DNA of 64,000 bases, from contig CANUEZ040000014.1 in the NCBI GenBank assembly GCA_948099385.1, forward strand, positions 2,914,001 to 2,978,000, read 5' to 3'. The first letter of the stretch is position 1; every line of letters begins with the position of its first letter. Below are positions 20,890-33,708 of the stretch, one piece after another. The DNA comes from Fasciola hepatica. Its lineage: Eukaryota; Platyhelminthes; Trematoda; Plagiorchiida; Fasciolidae. The notes under the pieces are model-generated. The model was not told the origin of the DNA and did no database searches. It was given only the letters and a program-made list of their open reading frames with translations. Made by a program: the position numbers and the translations under genes.

Positions 20890-21171
20890 TTGTTGACCTT
20901 ACTACAGTTTCCAACAGTAGTTGATGGTATGCGCCAGGAGACACGAGCAATGTCGACTAGAGGAAAGCTGAATACCGAAGTAGTTCTACACTGCCACTTA
21001 TTGTTGTTCCCGTCGCGTGTGTCTAATCATAGAGTCTCGTTTTTTTCAAAACTCTCACTGATTTGCTCGAACACCTTACCTCGTCAGCTTCCATCGAATT
21101 CACTGCGCGCTGAAGCCGCAGCATCTTTCAAGAAGATTTTTGTGTCGCACGAACCTGTTCACTACCTCTGA
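20890..21171 (+). pseudogene. Possible LINE C-terminal fragment
   Basis: The frame ends with SLICSNTLPRQLPSNS..AEAAASFKKIF, similar in layout to the WN.LP...FK block at the end of CR1-like LINEs. Short and divergent; it may be chance. Confidence 0.3.
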
Positions 21172-24100
21172 TCGCGAGAGCCCTCGGCGAGGTTGCGACG
21201 GACACGCTCGCTTGTGAATCCAGATGTTTATCATATACCAGTATTTGTTCTGTATCAGCCCGCTGTCTCTAATGAGAAAACTTTTCCAGCTTCGAACCGT
21301 CTCCTTTTACTATCAAGAAGCGGACGATTTATATAAGATCCAAAATTCGCTGTCACCAGTCGCCCCACCACATCCTGGCACCAGCTTACGTCTCTTCTGA
21401 TTGGTAGATTGTTGACACGGCCAGCCACTGCTTGACGGGTATACTTTCTCGTCTTATCAATCCGTTGTCCTGTCGCTCTTTATTCCGTTCGTTGAAACCT
21501 TGTCCTGAACTTTGGACAGGCACTGACTGCTAACGGGACTCCGCCATCTATCGACGAAGAGTCAGCCCATAATATCATAATATTTAGTTTCTGTACACCC
21601 TGGAGACACCACGAATCTGTTCCCATTGCTTTTGATTGACGTAGCGCCTAGGCCAGCGGTAAGTCGGTTGCTGTTTCACATGAACGTGTGAAATTTGGAT
21701 GCACGTTCTCGTAGTCCTGCTGCTGAAAGCGATGAGGGCTTTCCTAGAGTGTGAACCGATTGATATAGTGCACGAAATGGTTTTTAGCGCACCCCCATTT
21801 TTGTGCAATTTCTCATGAATGCATATATGTGGGATCGTGAAATTCAGTATTCATATGTCTTGTCTCATCACTATATTGGGCTCGTACACGGATTTTAATT
21901 TTGATTGGCGAAAATTGATTTTGTCGCGAATAATGTGCCTGAAGGGTGTAAAGTGCTTTTGATCAAATGCAAAGACCCTTATTGCTCAGAACAGAAAAAC
22001 ACCGATCCAATATACTTACAAAAATTCGTATTACTACAATATTGAATTTCTGTCGTCCAATGAGAATCGTAGACCACAGTTGGTGAATGGCGTTGAACCG
22101 TTATGAGTATTACGACTCGGGCAGTTAATCAGATAATGTAGCCTAAAGCCGTGATTTTTTTATATCGTTGGGAACCGTGGATTTGTCAATGTGTTCCTTA
22201 ATAAACTGGTGGATTCAGATGTATCAAACTATCAAAAAGTGATGAATGATGACTACCTTTGTTTGTTCTGTAGAATGTAGAGATCTCTTGCTGACCTTTT
22301 CAAAGAATTTTTCTTCGTATTTCACGTTTCTTGTTACATGTATTATTGCTTGAATCGTTCAATCTGTTCCAGCTAACTTTCTTTGGCCTACGAATTTCTA
22401 CGGCAATCTTGCTTATGCTAACTCTTGATTCATTGCGTGCAAGTACTTCCCCTGTTACAACTTAGCTAGTTGTCGTTCGTGTGGCACTCTTGTTTTAGTA
22501 GATGCAGGGTCAAAATTTTCACTTTGATTTAGCGAAATGGGTGAGCTTGGTTCACAAAGCACCCATAAACCTTGTTCAATGACATTTCATAAGGCAACAC
22601 TGAAGACAACGGCTATGTGTGACCAATTCCGCTGAAAAATGTAATTGCACCTAAAGCATCTTGTGCACTATGGATTTGGCGAAATTTGCAGGAAGCACGA
22701 GAGTTTTTTGTCAGGAAAACTCAATAAATTTCGGCGAATTACTACAGATCAGTATTCCCTTGGTCATCCTCGTTGTGGTAATATTAATTTGACAGACGCA
22801 GTTGGATGAACGATCAAGTATGAGTAGTTTTTAAAGTCATGAAAATCAAATTATTCTTTTATAGTGCTTGCCACGAATGACTGAATGCTGATCCTGTCAA
22901 GAGGAAATCTTTCTGTGGAAGTGTCTATTATATTTCTGCTCAGGAGAAGCAAGCAAGAGTAATAAAAAATTCAGAAAACACCGTTTTATCGTACGTATTG
23001 TTCATGAAAAAATGTTTTTACAACATAGCCAGTGGGCAATGAACCAGCACAATCGACTTGGATAATGGTGTCTCCTGGGGTTTTACGAAAAACTTGGTCA
23101 AGGTGCATAAAGTATATCCAGAGAGAGTATTCCTGTGTGGATTTCTACCGCGCCATTACAAAGAACGACAGGACAAAGTAAGCCGTCCAATCTTTTGACA
23201 CATCGAAAGCCACCACTGGACGCCCGTTTGGGGTGTCACTTAGCGCGACTGAACTTCGATTTACTTTCCACACTCCTTAGTGAGACTTGGGGGCTGAAAC
23301 AAACTTTTTCCGTGGGGCGAAAATCAAATAAAACTCATTCCAATGACTTCTGATTTCTAAAACTCGTTATGAGGGATGACATGAGCAGGAATAAATCATG
23401 ACCATCCAAGTTGGGATAGTGTTGTCTACGACACTATAAACGATAAAGAATTCAAAGGCTGAACCAATACATTTTTCTAGTCTGTCAGATTGGAAATTAT
23501 TCGGGGACGAGTAATTTGCTGCCAAGTAATGCGTCAGGCTGTGACTCCCACGCAATTGTTAATTTCATTGCGGTTTAGATATTCACTTATTTGTTATACG
23601 CTTTTACAGCAATCGAATCGTCAAAATTTCTGAAATAATTCAGTTAAAAAAATTGACCCGTAAAAACCGCAATGTGCTTTTGATAGCAAGGTTTTTTTAA
23701 TATTGACGAAACGAACTAATGCACGTTCCTTTTACTCATTTTACTAACTTGCTTTCGGCTACGGTCGGGTTTTGTGTTTACGTCCGTACAAATGAATGCA
23801 GTGCCAACATTGCGTGCTCTACTACTGAATGCGAACACAACATCCCAGGACAACTGGTTTGATGCCAAAAACTGCAGAAATACTAGTAAGATCCTTTGTA
23901 AAAGATCGTCCACATAGGTAGGCCTTTGAGTATTCTCAGGTAAATCCTAAAATCTTGGTAAATTTTTTCCGGCACAGTTCTAAGCGAAATTACAGTGTGC
24001 ATTGCTCTCATTCTACATCATCAATCCCCGTATTTTTATATAAATGACTAGGAAACCGCACGCTTCGTTGTGTAGAATCATGTGCTTGTATGGAGGCTAT

Positions 24101-25690
24101 ATGCAACAAACATGCCAACATTTCAGTCATTACGCGCAAAAGTAAGAGAAGAAAATTAAGAAAGGTGTCATAAATGGCAAATATCTACAGAGTTCTAATA
24201 AAGTGTGTTTCAGTGAGTGGATGAGTAGAGGAAAATTTAGTCAACATCAATCTTTTGTCTAATCCAGTTAGCAACTAACTGAATTTAAATAACAAACACT
24301 GTGACGATATGGGCATCTCGGCACATTTGTTTGTCGATTTCGAAGACGCGGCAGTCAAAATGACCAAACAATAGTGTCGTTTATCCTGCGGTTTCCTGCA
24401 GTCTAAATTTTGGTTACTGCCAGTTGTTTCAGTAATAAAAACTGGAATTCGACCGAAATGAAGTAACGTCGAAACCATTGGACGGACGGCATTTCTAAAG
24501 CAACTGTCTTGATGTAGAGTAAAACTTCAGGTCACGCCTCACATGAACCTGAACATCTTGTAGCCATGGACATATCTGTCCATTTACTATAGGCTTTTAT
24601 AATAATCAACCCACTGGAAATTATCAGCATTCATTGTTTACTCTTTCTTGCTAATAGCCCCGATTTGAGTAGGATCAGGAATTGATTCATAGTGATTAAG
24701 AAAGAAGTTACCACAATTTTCTTAGATGAGTTAGAAGAGTTTACCAGGCTGCAGCCTTGTATGTCGGAGATAGCTTCATTAGAAAAATCACGATGCCGAG
24801 AGGATATTGCCATTACTGTAGTTTGGCTAGGGCTCTCTCTTCTGAAGGTTTGTGTTTTCCTTTCTCTCTTGTTCCGTAATTTTGATCTTTAGCTACCCGT
24901 AAGTTAACTGAATCTTTCATCTTCCTGAGGTGACGTTTCAGAACCATATCAATCCTGAAGAATTTCAGAATATGATGATCGCTATGAATCTTTCTGATTG
25001 TCCCGGAAGTGGCTGACCTGTATAGAATGCCGAAGGAAGCCGAATAGTAATTTTTTCGTAATCCATGCTGTTGGCTTTTTTCCGCTTGGTTTCTTATTGA
25101 ATTTGGCGGACAGTGGCTGTCTTGGATAACCTCGTTTGGGTGTCTCATCTATTTCTTACTAGTAGTATCCATATTATGCCACCTCACGAAGGTCAAAAAT
25201 CGGATAGACTTGCGTGTTATGCTATGCCGTTCGAATCTTATCGGGCGATTCAGCTCCGAGGCCCCATCAGCAGTTCAATGCACAGCATAGCATGAGGTCC
25301 GCATTTCATGTGGATTCCGTGTGCTTTTCCGGTCATAAGCCTATTATGTGGGTTTCCGACTTGCCGATTGTTTGAAAGAGGAGATTGTATTCGTAGCAGC
25401 TGTTCATTCGCCGATCTTCCGAACTCCATAAATGACCTTCCCATGTTTCCACCTTTTATCCCATAAATTAAGAACTCGATCACCACAAGGTAGCTCTGCT
25501 TATATCTGAAATGCAGTGTTTGACTAGATCCTATTGTCACTGATCTACTGATGACCCTCTTCCATGCGTCCTTCATGTATGTTCTTCAGAACTCAAGTTC
25601 CATGGAGTGGAACCTGGCTTTTCTGGTCCTCTCCATGGACTGTGGCCGGATACTGCACATTAAGCTTCCAGGGAAGCATCCATTCCGACC
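21172..25690. other. Intergenic stretch, nothing recognised
   Basis: About 4.5 kb without a recognisable gene or repeat. Frames of 60-110 codons exist on both strands (for example - strand 25148-24813 and 25576-25250) but carry no motif I can name. No tRNA, rRNA or tandem array noted. Confidence 0.4.
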
Positions 25691-25860
25691 ATTCTCGGGG
25701 CGTCGACGGGATTCCTATGGGAATATTCCCCGTGAACTACAGCATTCTTCAAGGTTCCGTGATTTTTCGCACTCTGTTTCCTACTTTTTTCGGTAGTCCT
25801 TTACCCAAACTGGCTACCTCTATTTACGCGTTGGTCGATGATAACCGTCTCTGACCAACC
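25690..25860 (+). pseudogene. LINE RT palm fragment
   Basis: The frame reads VDGIPMGI, SILQGSVIFRTLFPTFF, PLPKLATSIYALVDDNRL. This corresponds to the GVPQGSVLGP..F..FINDLP and YADDT blocks of a CR1/Jockey-type RT, with YADD altered to LVDD. An isolated fragment of about 55 codons. Confidence 0.6.
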
Positions 25861-26249
25861 CATACCATTTTCATACTTGCCCCACCTCGGTATCTCGCGA
25901 TCGATGTACGGACGTCAACGACTTGAAAAGTCGATTTCGCCCTGAGCATGCACCTTTGTTTTCTAGTCTCAGTTTGACGTAAGACGTGGCTTCAGTTTTC
26001 TATGGTACATCTTGACGTCCGTTTTTTCATACTTATCGTGATCTCCGTCACATTTCTGAGACCACCTCACGTGCCTCAAAGAAATTCTTCCATTCGGTAC
26101 GATTATTCCTCCCACCGTTGTTGAGTATGGGGACCAAACAGCTCGAAATATTTCGTCCCATCCCCACCCTGTAGTCTTCTGTACTTGACTGAAACTCCAG
26201 TTCAGTTTGAGCCATTCTTGGATAATGGAACCTCCACTTGCACTTTTTG

Positions 26250-26335
26250 CACACAAAGTCGAACGCCGCGAGTCAGAACTGAATCAGGGACTTTCCACTT
26301 ACCGGGCAGACACCCTACCCGCTAAGCTATCGCTT
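26250..26335 (-). mobile_element. tRNA-derived SINE head, degenerate
   Basis: The minus strand reads GATAGCTTAGCGGGTAGGG (A-box-like) and, about 40 nt on, a decayed B box (GATTCAGTTCTGAC) ending in a CTCGCGGCG stem. The general shape of a tRNA is kept but the B box is too damaged for a functional tRNA. A different family from the hammerhead SINE. Confidence 0.5.
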
Positions 26336-26339
26336 TATG

Positions 26340-27699
26340 ACCTATTAAGTGTGAATAACCCTAGTGAATCTCCAACGATGCGCAAACCACTATTCCTATG
26401 ACGCACAGCAACTGTTCTAGTTCTAATTACCGGAAGAGCCTTGTTGGTCATTCCCAACTTGACGAACAGCGCACGGTTAAACGCGATCCACTGGGTTATG
26501 AAATATAATCACGGAAGATATTATTGGCAGGAGCCTGGATCTAAGAAAATTAAAAATTCACTTACACTTTTAGAATCCAAAATTTCAACGCCACGAGCCG
26601 GAATCTGTTGCTTTTTGCCTCAAGAGAGCAGAAACGATCAAATATTGTTTAGATGTACTACGGTGAGATGGTAGAACTCAACTGCCACCGTCTAATGCAA
26701 GGTCGTGTTCAAATGACAACGGTCACTTGAAATGTAACGCCGTCTAAGACCGTCACAAGTTACTCATTCGATCAAGAGACTGTAATGCCAGCCATCAATT
26801 TCGAGCAGATAAATGCGGTTTGCCAAACTGTCGGCCTTTGCTGGTTGCATTGACCGCGTAGCGCCACGAAAATACTGCCGTGTAGTTTGCCCAAAGATGC
26901 GTTGTGCAAGGAAAAACCTAATGGGACTCCCGCGCAAGACAATCATTCTGAAATGCTAAATTTTGCACTTGGACGATTGATTCGTGCACGAGGATAGTGT
27001 CAATTTCAAAGGAAACAGTTGAGATCATTCCACAAATGAGACTTTGGTGAACGCGTCAAACCCACGATGTTGGCAAGAAAAGCAGGTCCTCGGGTTAGCG
27101 AGGCCATATTTCGACTCCCAACAACACGGCCACCAACACCAATATCTCAGAGATAGACGTAAACGTTTCAATATTATCATAAAAGACAGGAAATTGAAAA
27201 AAGCTTGTTTAATTTGTTTAACCTCTGCGCCAAATCACGTCAGTGAATGAAATTCGTCAGTGTATTGCATGGAAACAAATTGTAAAGATCTCAAATGAAA
27301 TCACTGATCCTGAGACGTGTCACTTATCAGCGGAAAAACTAGCAAACTTTATAAGGTGATGATGCGCCTTAGGTAGTATAAAACCAATAATCCATTTCCG
27401 ATTGCGAGACGAGAGACGAAAAATAACTGGTTTTGAGGAAAAACAACCACTCATTAGCCTGTGAAAGACAAAAGAAGACCAGTCTTCCAGGAGTTGAAAC
27501 TAAAACTTTCGCAACACAGCAGCCCCTGACCACGACTTTCAGTTATATCCGGCAAGGTTTCTGACCTCGCATACAGTGGACCCCGCGGTCCTCAGCCGCG
27601 CACATGTAAGGGACCGACGAGATAAGGCCATTTATCAACGCTCTGACCGGCCGATGCTACGTCACGACTTGGTCTTTGTGCTACTTCTTCTGTGGGCCG
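26340..27699. other. No recognised feature
   Basis: Short frames only; nothing on either strand could be assigned. Confidence 0.35.
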
Positions 27700-28900
27700 G
27701 CTAGCACAGCATGATGTGTGAGTTAATGGATTGGCGTACGTAACTCATGTCCTGACCAACGAGGTCGATGGAGCGGTAATTACAAACTTACTAACTAAGC
27801 TGTGCGTAGACAGAATTTCTATTCGTCGATTCCATGTTACCATCAAACTCGTTATATACTCGACAGACAGCGGTACTCAAAGACAGACAACGGATCAGCA
27901 TGTCATCTGGATAAACCAGGTGCGAAAAGAAGCACGTTGCGTACAGTAACCCTGTACAATTCACCTTTCAAAAGTAGAGGAATGTCTCTCCATTTCCATA
28001 TATGACGGGGATTACAGAACGCCACGTAAGCCTTCGGTATCCAGTTAACCACATCGCTAACTTCTCCATCAGCATTCCCATGACAAGCAAACTAGACCAA
28101 CTTCAAGAGTGAACGTAGGGATCGGGCTCTTGCCTGCCTTGTAGCAGTACTATGCCGTTTGAAAGTAGAAACATTACCACGGGACTGGTCAGAACTTCTT
28201 TTGCCACATTAATATCGTGAGAAACCGTCTGCATAATCGAAGTATAAAAATATCACTCAGTGGGGGCACAACGCCTTTATTTAATCGGCTATCACTAGCT
28301 TCCTTGAGAAATACATCGATCGCAAAATGGAACAGGAATAGCTGAGAAGCAAAACGACCCTGAACTGTACGTGCGCCCTCGGCTTAATAGCCGTAATACG
28401 CCTTACTCTGCCTGCGAAGTACTGGTTGGAACAGCTGAGTTAGTGGATTATGGGCCTCCTGTGTCACTTTCGGAAGCCCGAGAAACGCAACTTCGGTGTT
28501 GAAATTCCCAGCAATAACTACAACGTCCGTCGAACGCGCGCTTTGAAGCAACTCGAAAGAATTCATATTTGACCCCATGTGGTCTGCAGTCACAGGCAAA
28601 TACACAATTTTGTCGAACAAGCACTGACACTTCAGTTTACTGCTTATGACACGCGCAGGACCATTGCACTAAGCTACACACAAAATACTGCTGACAGGGA
28701 TCCAGTCTAATACTACGTCGTGCACACTCAGGCCTCATGCTCAGAACAATGACGGCGTCAGCCTGGCTATGTCCACTGGATATCGGATCATCTGACACGC
28801 AGATAGTAAAGCCAGATACCGAATTTGCATCTGGAGTTCAACGTGCAATCACAGAGGCGTGGTACTGTATACAATTGCGAGAGGTAGATTGCGTGTATTT
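27700..28900 (-). pseudogene. RTE-like LINE (family C-like), internally deleted
   Basis: The minus strand reads an endonuclease piece (STDVVVIAGNFNTEV, with GDFN altered to GNFN, at about 28530-28490). After a jump comes an RT palm piece (LFLFHFAIDVFLKEASDSR, about 28340). Then LLQGRQEPDPYV, matching the QDWQEPVLAL stretch of the family-C copy at 18 kb, and a C-terminal RSVIPVIYG block near 28010. The RT fingers are missing and all frames are broken. Confidence 0.6.
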
Positions 28901-29012
28901 TGAAACTGCCAAGAGTTGCAGGTAGGAAAGTTTGTTGTCCTATCTGACATCGTGCGTGAACGTTGAAAAAGATCGATGATGTCTAAGGAATGAGTTTGAT
29001 ATGAACCCAGGT

Positions 29013-29112
29013 CAAGTCAGCAGTAGCCTTATACATTTGCTTAGGCCGATTTTCAGCATTTACACCATATCTGTAGTTATAAAAACACGGAATCGGGAAA
29101 CACGTAAAAAAA
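29013..29112 (-). repeat. LINE 3' UTR repeat, isolated copy
   Basis: About 100 nt strongly similar to 30022-30120 (shared: gtcagcagtagccttataca, tttacaccatatctgtag, aaaacacggaatcgggaaac). The second copy directly follows the RT of the LINE at 30.1-32.65 kb on the minus strand. Both are therefore read as the 3' UTR of that LINE family, this one being a 5'-truncated insertion or leftover. Confidence 0.75.
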
Positions 29113-30019
29113 ATGCAATCAATAAGCACATTGCATGAGGTGGGATTTTCAATTTCCCGATGCGCGAGAAATCCAACTAACCCAAGTGGAAAACTATTGG
29201 ACCTTAATGATACCGACCTATAGTCGTGGAACCCAATTCTTCGCGTACACACATCAAACAAACGAAAAATAAAAAACGCAAAAAAGACAAAAACGAACAG
29301 CGTGACTTTCAAGAAATCAAGTTTCCGAATGCAGCCGACGTTGCAAAAGATCAAAGGTCAAACTAATAAATTTATAAGCTTGCGTCCAGAGGTTACCAGT
29401 TAAGACTCTATAATCAGTAGTCTGCTAAGGTCAAGGTCGGATTTTTGTGCTATGCCATCAGTAGGCTACCGATGATGGTCTTCTAGGGTGAAACAATTCA
29501 TAACGACTCAACTACATTTGCCGACAGCTGCGAACGGCAGTTTCATGAGACAGTCCACATGTGTGACCTAATTAGGACCAGAACTTTCATTTAGACAACG
29601 AACCGAAGGCCGTGGACTCGTTTGATTAAAGTGGATACAGAAAGTCATTAATACCGAAAAATGGTACGAAAATCAGCACTGACCTGGTTGCTGATTGTCA
29701 TTCTGAAGTCCAGGAAACCAACTAGTTCCAAGACACTACAGAAGAGCTAAGACAACAACCGACAAAAATCGAAAAGATACCATATACTCTGTTGTTACGG
29801 AGTGGCAAACGACTGCGGCCAACAAGGATATCCTGAAGGTTTCCCACATCGCCAGATTGCGTCACGTAAAGCTATCGCACTGGTTATCCACAACCGACTA
29901 GGAAAATGCACGTTGCACATAGATTTCCTAATAATGTAGTGCACAGTGCTTTATTCGCAGTGCGTGGAGGGCAAAGTAAATATAAGCAGCCCTTGACAAA
30001 AGAGTAAGAGGACGGCACT

Positions 30020-32650
30020 CAAGTGAAGTCAGCAGTAGCCTTATACACTCGCCTGGGTAGATTTTTAGAATTTACACCATATCTGTAGATATAAAAACAC
30101 GGAATCGGGAAACACGTAGAAATTACGGTAATTTTCATCCAAGCAAACAGTTCCGTAATTCTGTACTTACTTTCACCAGATCAACAAGCCGACAAGCGTG
30201 ATACGGCAAAACAGAAGTGCCAGCAAATAAAAAATTGAACTTTGAGCGTGTACATGTTGTAGACACAGCTTTCGAAAGTTTCTTGTGTAGAGGGTGATGT
30301 ATGTCTGAAAGTATTTTAGAAGTAAGCTGTCCACAAGCATTGAAGTGTTTATCAGTGATAGTATCAATAAATGTATCTCTGGATACGTCACTGGATTTAG
30401 AGATGTATTTTATGGAGCTAAAATCTTTCTTTAATAGGCAAGGGAAAATAACTGGAGAGCAGTACAACCAGTGGGGGAAATGCATGCAGTCACAGACTTG
30501 AAAATTAATTGGTGGATGACCGAAAATAACCTTAAACGGAGAAAGAAAAATGACAACTTTCTCACATGACAAAATGTCTGTTGAACATGTATGAATCATG
30601 AAAGAGTATGGGTTAGTGTAACTCCAAGATATTTAACCGCTGGTGATATTGCTATGGGTTCATTGTTCGCAGATAGGAGAGAAAACCTGTCAGTGAGGGC
30701 TCTATGTGGTCCATCAGAAAATAAGGCAGATAATACATCCTGGCATTTGAAAGCATTCAGTACAAGGGTGCGGGATGAGGACCACTTAACAACTTCGTTT
30801 AGTTCGATCTGAATTTGTGAATTCCCTTCGGGTGTCGGTAATTCACATCCTAAAACTACATCGTCGGCGTATTTGCAGCCAATGAATGTCGACGAGATTG
30901 AAAATTGTTTATTGCACAAAGAAAAGAAAAAGGGATAAAAATGTATCTCATAATATACCAGAGTCAACTGGAAGTGAAAATGACTTTTGACCGCTGAAAC
31001 AGGTGAAATGTCTTCGACCAGTGAAGCAGCTTGAAGTCAGCCTAAGGACATTTGGGTCTACATCACTTACGGGGAGCATATTGAATAGTACTGATCGATC
31101 AAGACAACGGAAAGCTTTTTTGTGATCTAAAAACACGATTCCGACAGTCTTACATTTCCTATCCAAAGCCGAAGCTATTGAGCGGACTAGGTGGGCCATG
31201 GCGTTAAGTGTGGTCTTCAAAGACCGATAAGCAAACTGGTGTTTGCCTTCTCCGGCAGGCCCCGCATTAACCCACGGTAACAAAAGCCTCACAAGCGACT
31301 TCATCATCATAGAAGTGCAGGCAATGGGGCGGTATTTCCCAGGTTCTTCCTCGGAGAGAGGCGTTATCTTTGCCAGTCTCCAAATGTCAGGGCTTTTCCC
31401 ATTGCTAGACAACTACTGAAGATATTGGCTAGTGGAACCGAAAGGGCGTCAGCGCACTCTTTACATAGTTGTTGGAAGACTATACTGGGTTCGATAGTTG
31501 ATGGCTGAGATGAGTTGCTGAAGACTGGCACGGAAGTACGCTGCGATACGGAACTGAAATTAAAGTTGAGTTTTCAAACATTGACGTTTTTTTTCTTTCT
31601 TGAGCTACTGCCACATAGGTGTTGTATGGCTTTCCACGTACCACGACAACTGAAGACTTCTAGGATGGTGTCCTAATCAGGAGTTTAACTTCAGATTTAA
31701 TCAAATTGATACGTTTTTTTACTCACGTTCTCTGTCCACGTCTGTAAGCCTGCTCTTTCTTTCTTCGCAGCTGTTTAGGTACTGGCGAAGAATATCGTTC
31801 AGTTTGGACGTATAAATTTTCAAATGGGCAAAAGTCATTCGGAGGAAAACTAAGGTGATCACTGATGCTCTCACAGAATACAAAATGGTAAAGGGGGGGG
31901 GGGGGGGGTGAAAATACTGAAGAAAAATATCCACTGGGGTAAGCGGGGCTCTTGACTTGACCAGATTGTCGGGTGAACAGTTTCTCTCATTCATTGTTCA
32001 GGATAGTCCTCCTAACATAGTGCGCCGGTTGACCTCACATTACACTGTCAAACATACATCAAAGATACCACGACTGCTCAAGTGTGGACATTTCTGAGCG
32101 CCAAACCATTGTGACCTGTTTGTCAAAAATAAGTCTTGTTGTGCGTTAACTCTGGAGGGAAAACGTATCAATTTATCAAACCAATCCTGGTGAGGATAGT
32201 AACGTCAGGCCTGTTAAAGTCACCCAAAATTTGCAAAGGGGATTCACTCATTTGTGCAATTGCTGAGGTAGACAGCAGATCAGAAAATATGTTTAACTCA
32301 GGTGGTATGCTAGGTGGCAAGTAAATGATTCCCATGAGTATGGAGCGAAAAATGTGGCGTACAGTCTGCGATGCGACAGATAATCGTTTCAGTTGAATAC
32401 ATGAAGACTAAATCAGTTGACTTGCTCCATTTGTAATTAGCACAAATGATGGCACCTCCTCCGCAATTACGGACACCAGTGATACGATCGGCTCGGTATG
32501 AATGGAAATCATCTAGTTGTATGGTCCCATCGGGTATATACTTGAGCAACCAAGGCTACTGTAACAATATTTTTGCTTATTTTTACTCCTGTAAACTCCT
32601 TTTTGATTTTTCCCAACAACGAACGGAGGCAAGACAATGAGAATCCGAAT
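30020..32650 (-). pseudogene. LINE with endonuclease and RT (I/CR1-like), degenerate
   Basis: One element is read continuously on the minus strand. Endonuclease: YRADRI.GVRNCGGGAIICAN (32.5 kb), ILGDFNRPDV (32.2 kb), ISDHL (31.87 kb). RT: YRPIACTSMMMKSLVRLLL (31.3 kb), FAYRSLKTTLNA, IVFLDHKKAFRCLD (catalytic Asp), GCKYADDVVLGCE (YADD intact at 30860-30871) and KYLGVTLTHTL. C-terminus: LYCSPVIFPCLLKKD to about 30135. The RT half is broken by only two frameshifts (30948-30967 and 30596-30599); the endonuclease half has more damage. A 3' UTR repeat follows to 30020. Confidence 0.85.
31893..31908 (+). repeat. Homopolymer G16
   Basis: Sixteen consecutive G inside the LINE between its endonuclease and RT regions. 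A possible sequencing weak point and G-quadruplex former. Confidence 0.95.
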
Positions 32651-32799
32651 TTTCCCAGCACCGCATCGTCGAAGACCAGTTTGCCAGCCTTTAGGATTCT
32701 CCTAAGCTAAGTCGGGACCTGCTCCCGTATACAGTCTATAGCCCCTGGTCTCCGGTTCGTGACACGTTAGCGATTATACTAGGCAACGCGCAAAAGAGC

Positions 32800-33708
32800 A
32801 GAAATCAAAACGCTAGAGCGGGACAATGTGTATATTGGAGGAGCGCAACGGCGTGCAGACGGTGTACACAGGTGGAGCAAGTGGAGCCACCAAATTCGGT
32901 ACTTGTTCAAATAAACAAATTTGTTGGTCTTTGTAATCGTGTGTTGCATCGGTAGCACTACAGGGGTCACCCCCTAGAAGGTCGACGCAATAGGGCTTCG
33001 ACCCGTGATGGGTACATCGGCCTCGGTGGCGAGATACGTTTTCCATGCCTCCTGCCGCGATCGAACACAACAACGAAGTCAGCACAAGCCGTTCTCTGAC
33101 TCACACTGGTCTCTTTGCGTCGATCGCAAAATTGCGTCCTCCTTAACATTTCATCCGACCGGGGTAAATCCTACTTGTGACTTGACAGTGGTGATTGTGT
33201 TGTAGGGTTTGTCGTTGTCGGCATATCCCAAATTTCTGTTTGCTTGTGGTTGTTATTGCCTTCGTAAACGAGCCAGCGTCAAATGAGTCCAGTCGCGATC
33301 CAATGAGCGTTTTGTTCGAGCCACGCGATGTCCTGGAATTCCATATGGTTTTGTCCGACGGGACGAGCTGGAAGGCAAGAAACACAAGGAAGCTGCGCCT
33401 CGAGGCGCGATCGGATATTCGACTGAGGGGGACATACCGGCGCAATAAAGGCTGCCGCTACCCTTGTCGTGATGATCACGTGGTCGTGCACTCATGCATA
33501 TTAAAATTATGTACAAGTGGAATATGAAGAGTAAACTTAAATATATACAATTGTTACATATTCAGAAAACCTTGTTGGCTGTCGCAGCTCGCGGCCGCGT
33601 CGATTTCTCTTTTTGACGGGCGCAGCTGTCTTCCGTGGAGTTTGGTTTTGCAACAGGTAATGGGGAGTCGTTAGTGGGAGTAACAGGGACCGACTCAGGA
33701 TGACTAAC
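32800..33708 (-). other. Possible 3' end and LTR of the gypsy element
   Basis: This lies just downstream (minus strand) of the integrase C-terminus, where the end of the polyprotein, polypurine tract and 3' LTR would be expected. Frames of 60-100 codons on both strands carry no domain. No second copy of this sequence is present in the window, so LTR borders cannot be set. Confidence 0.3.
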
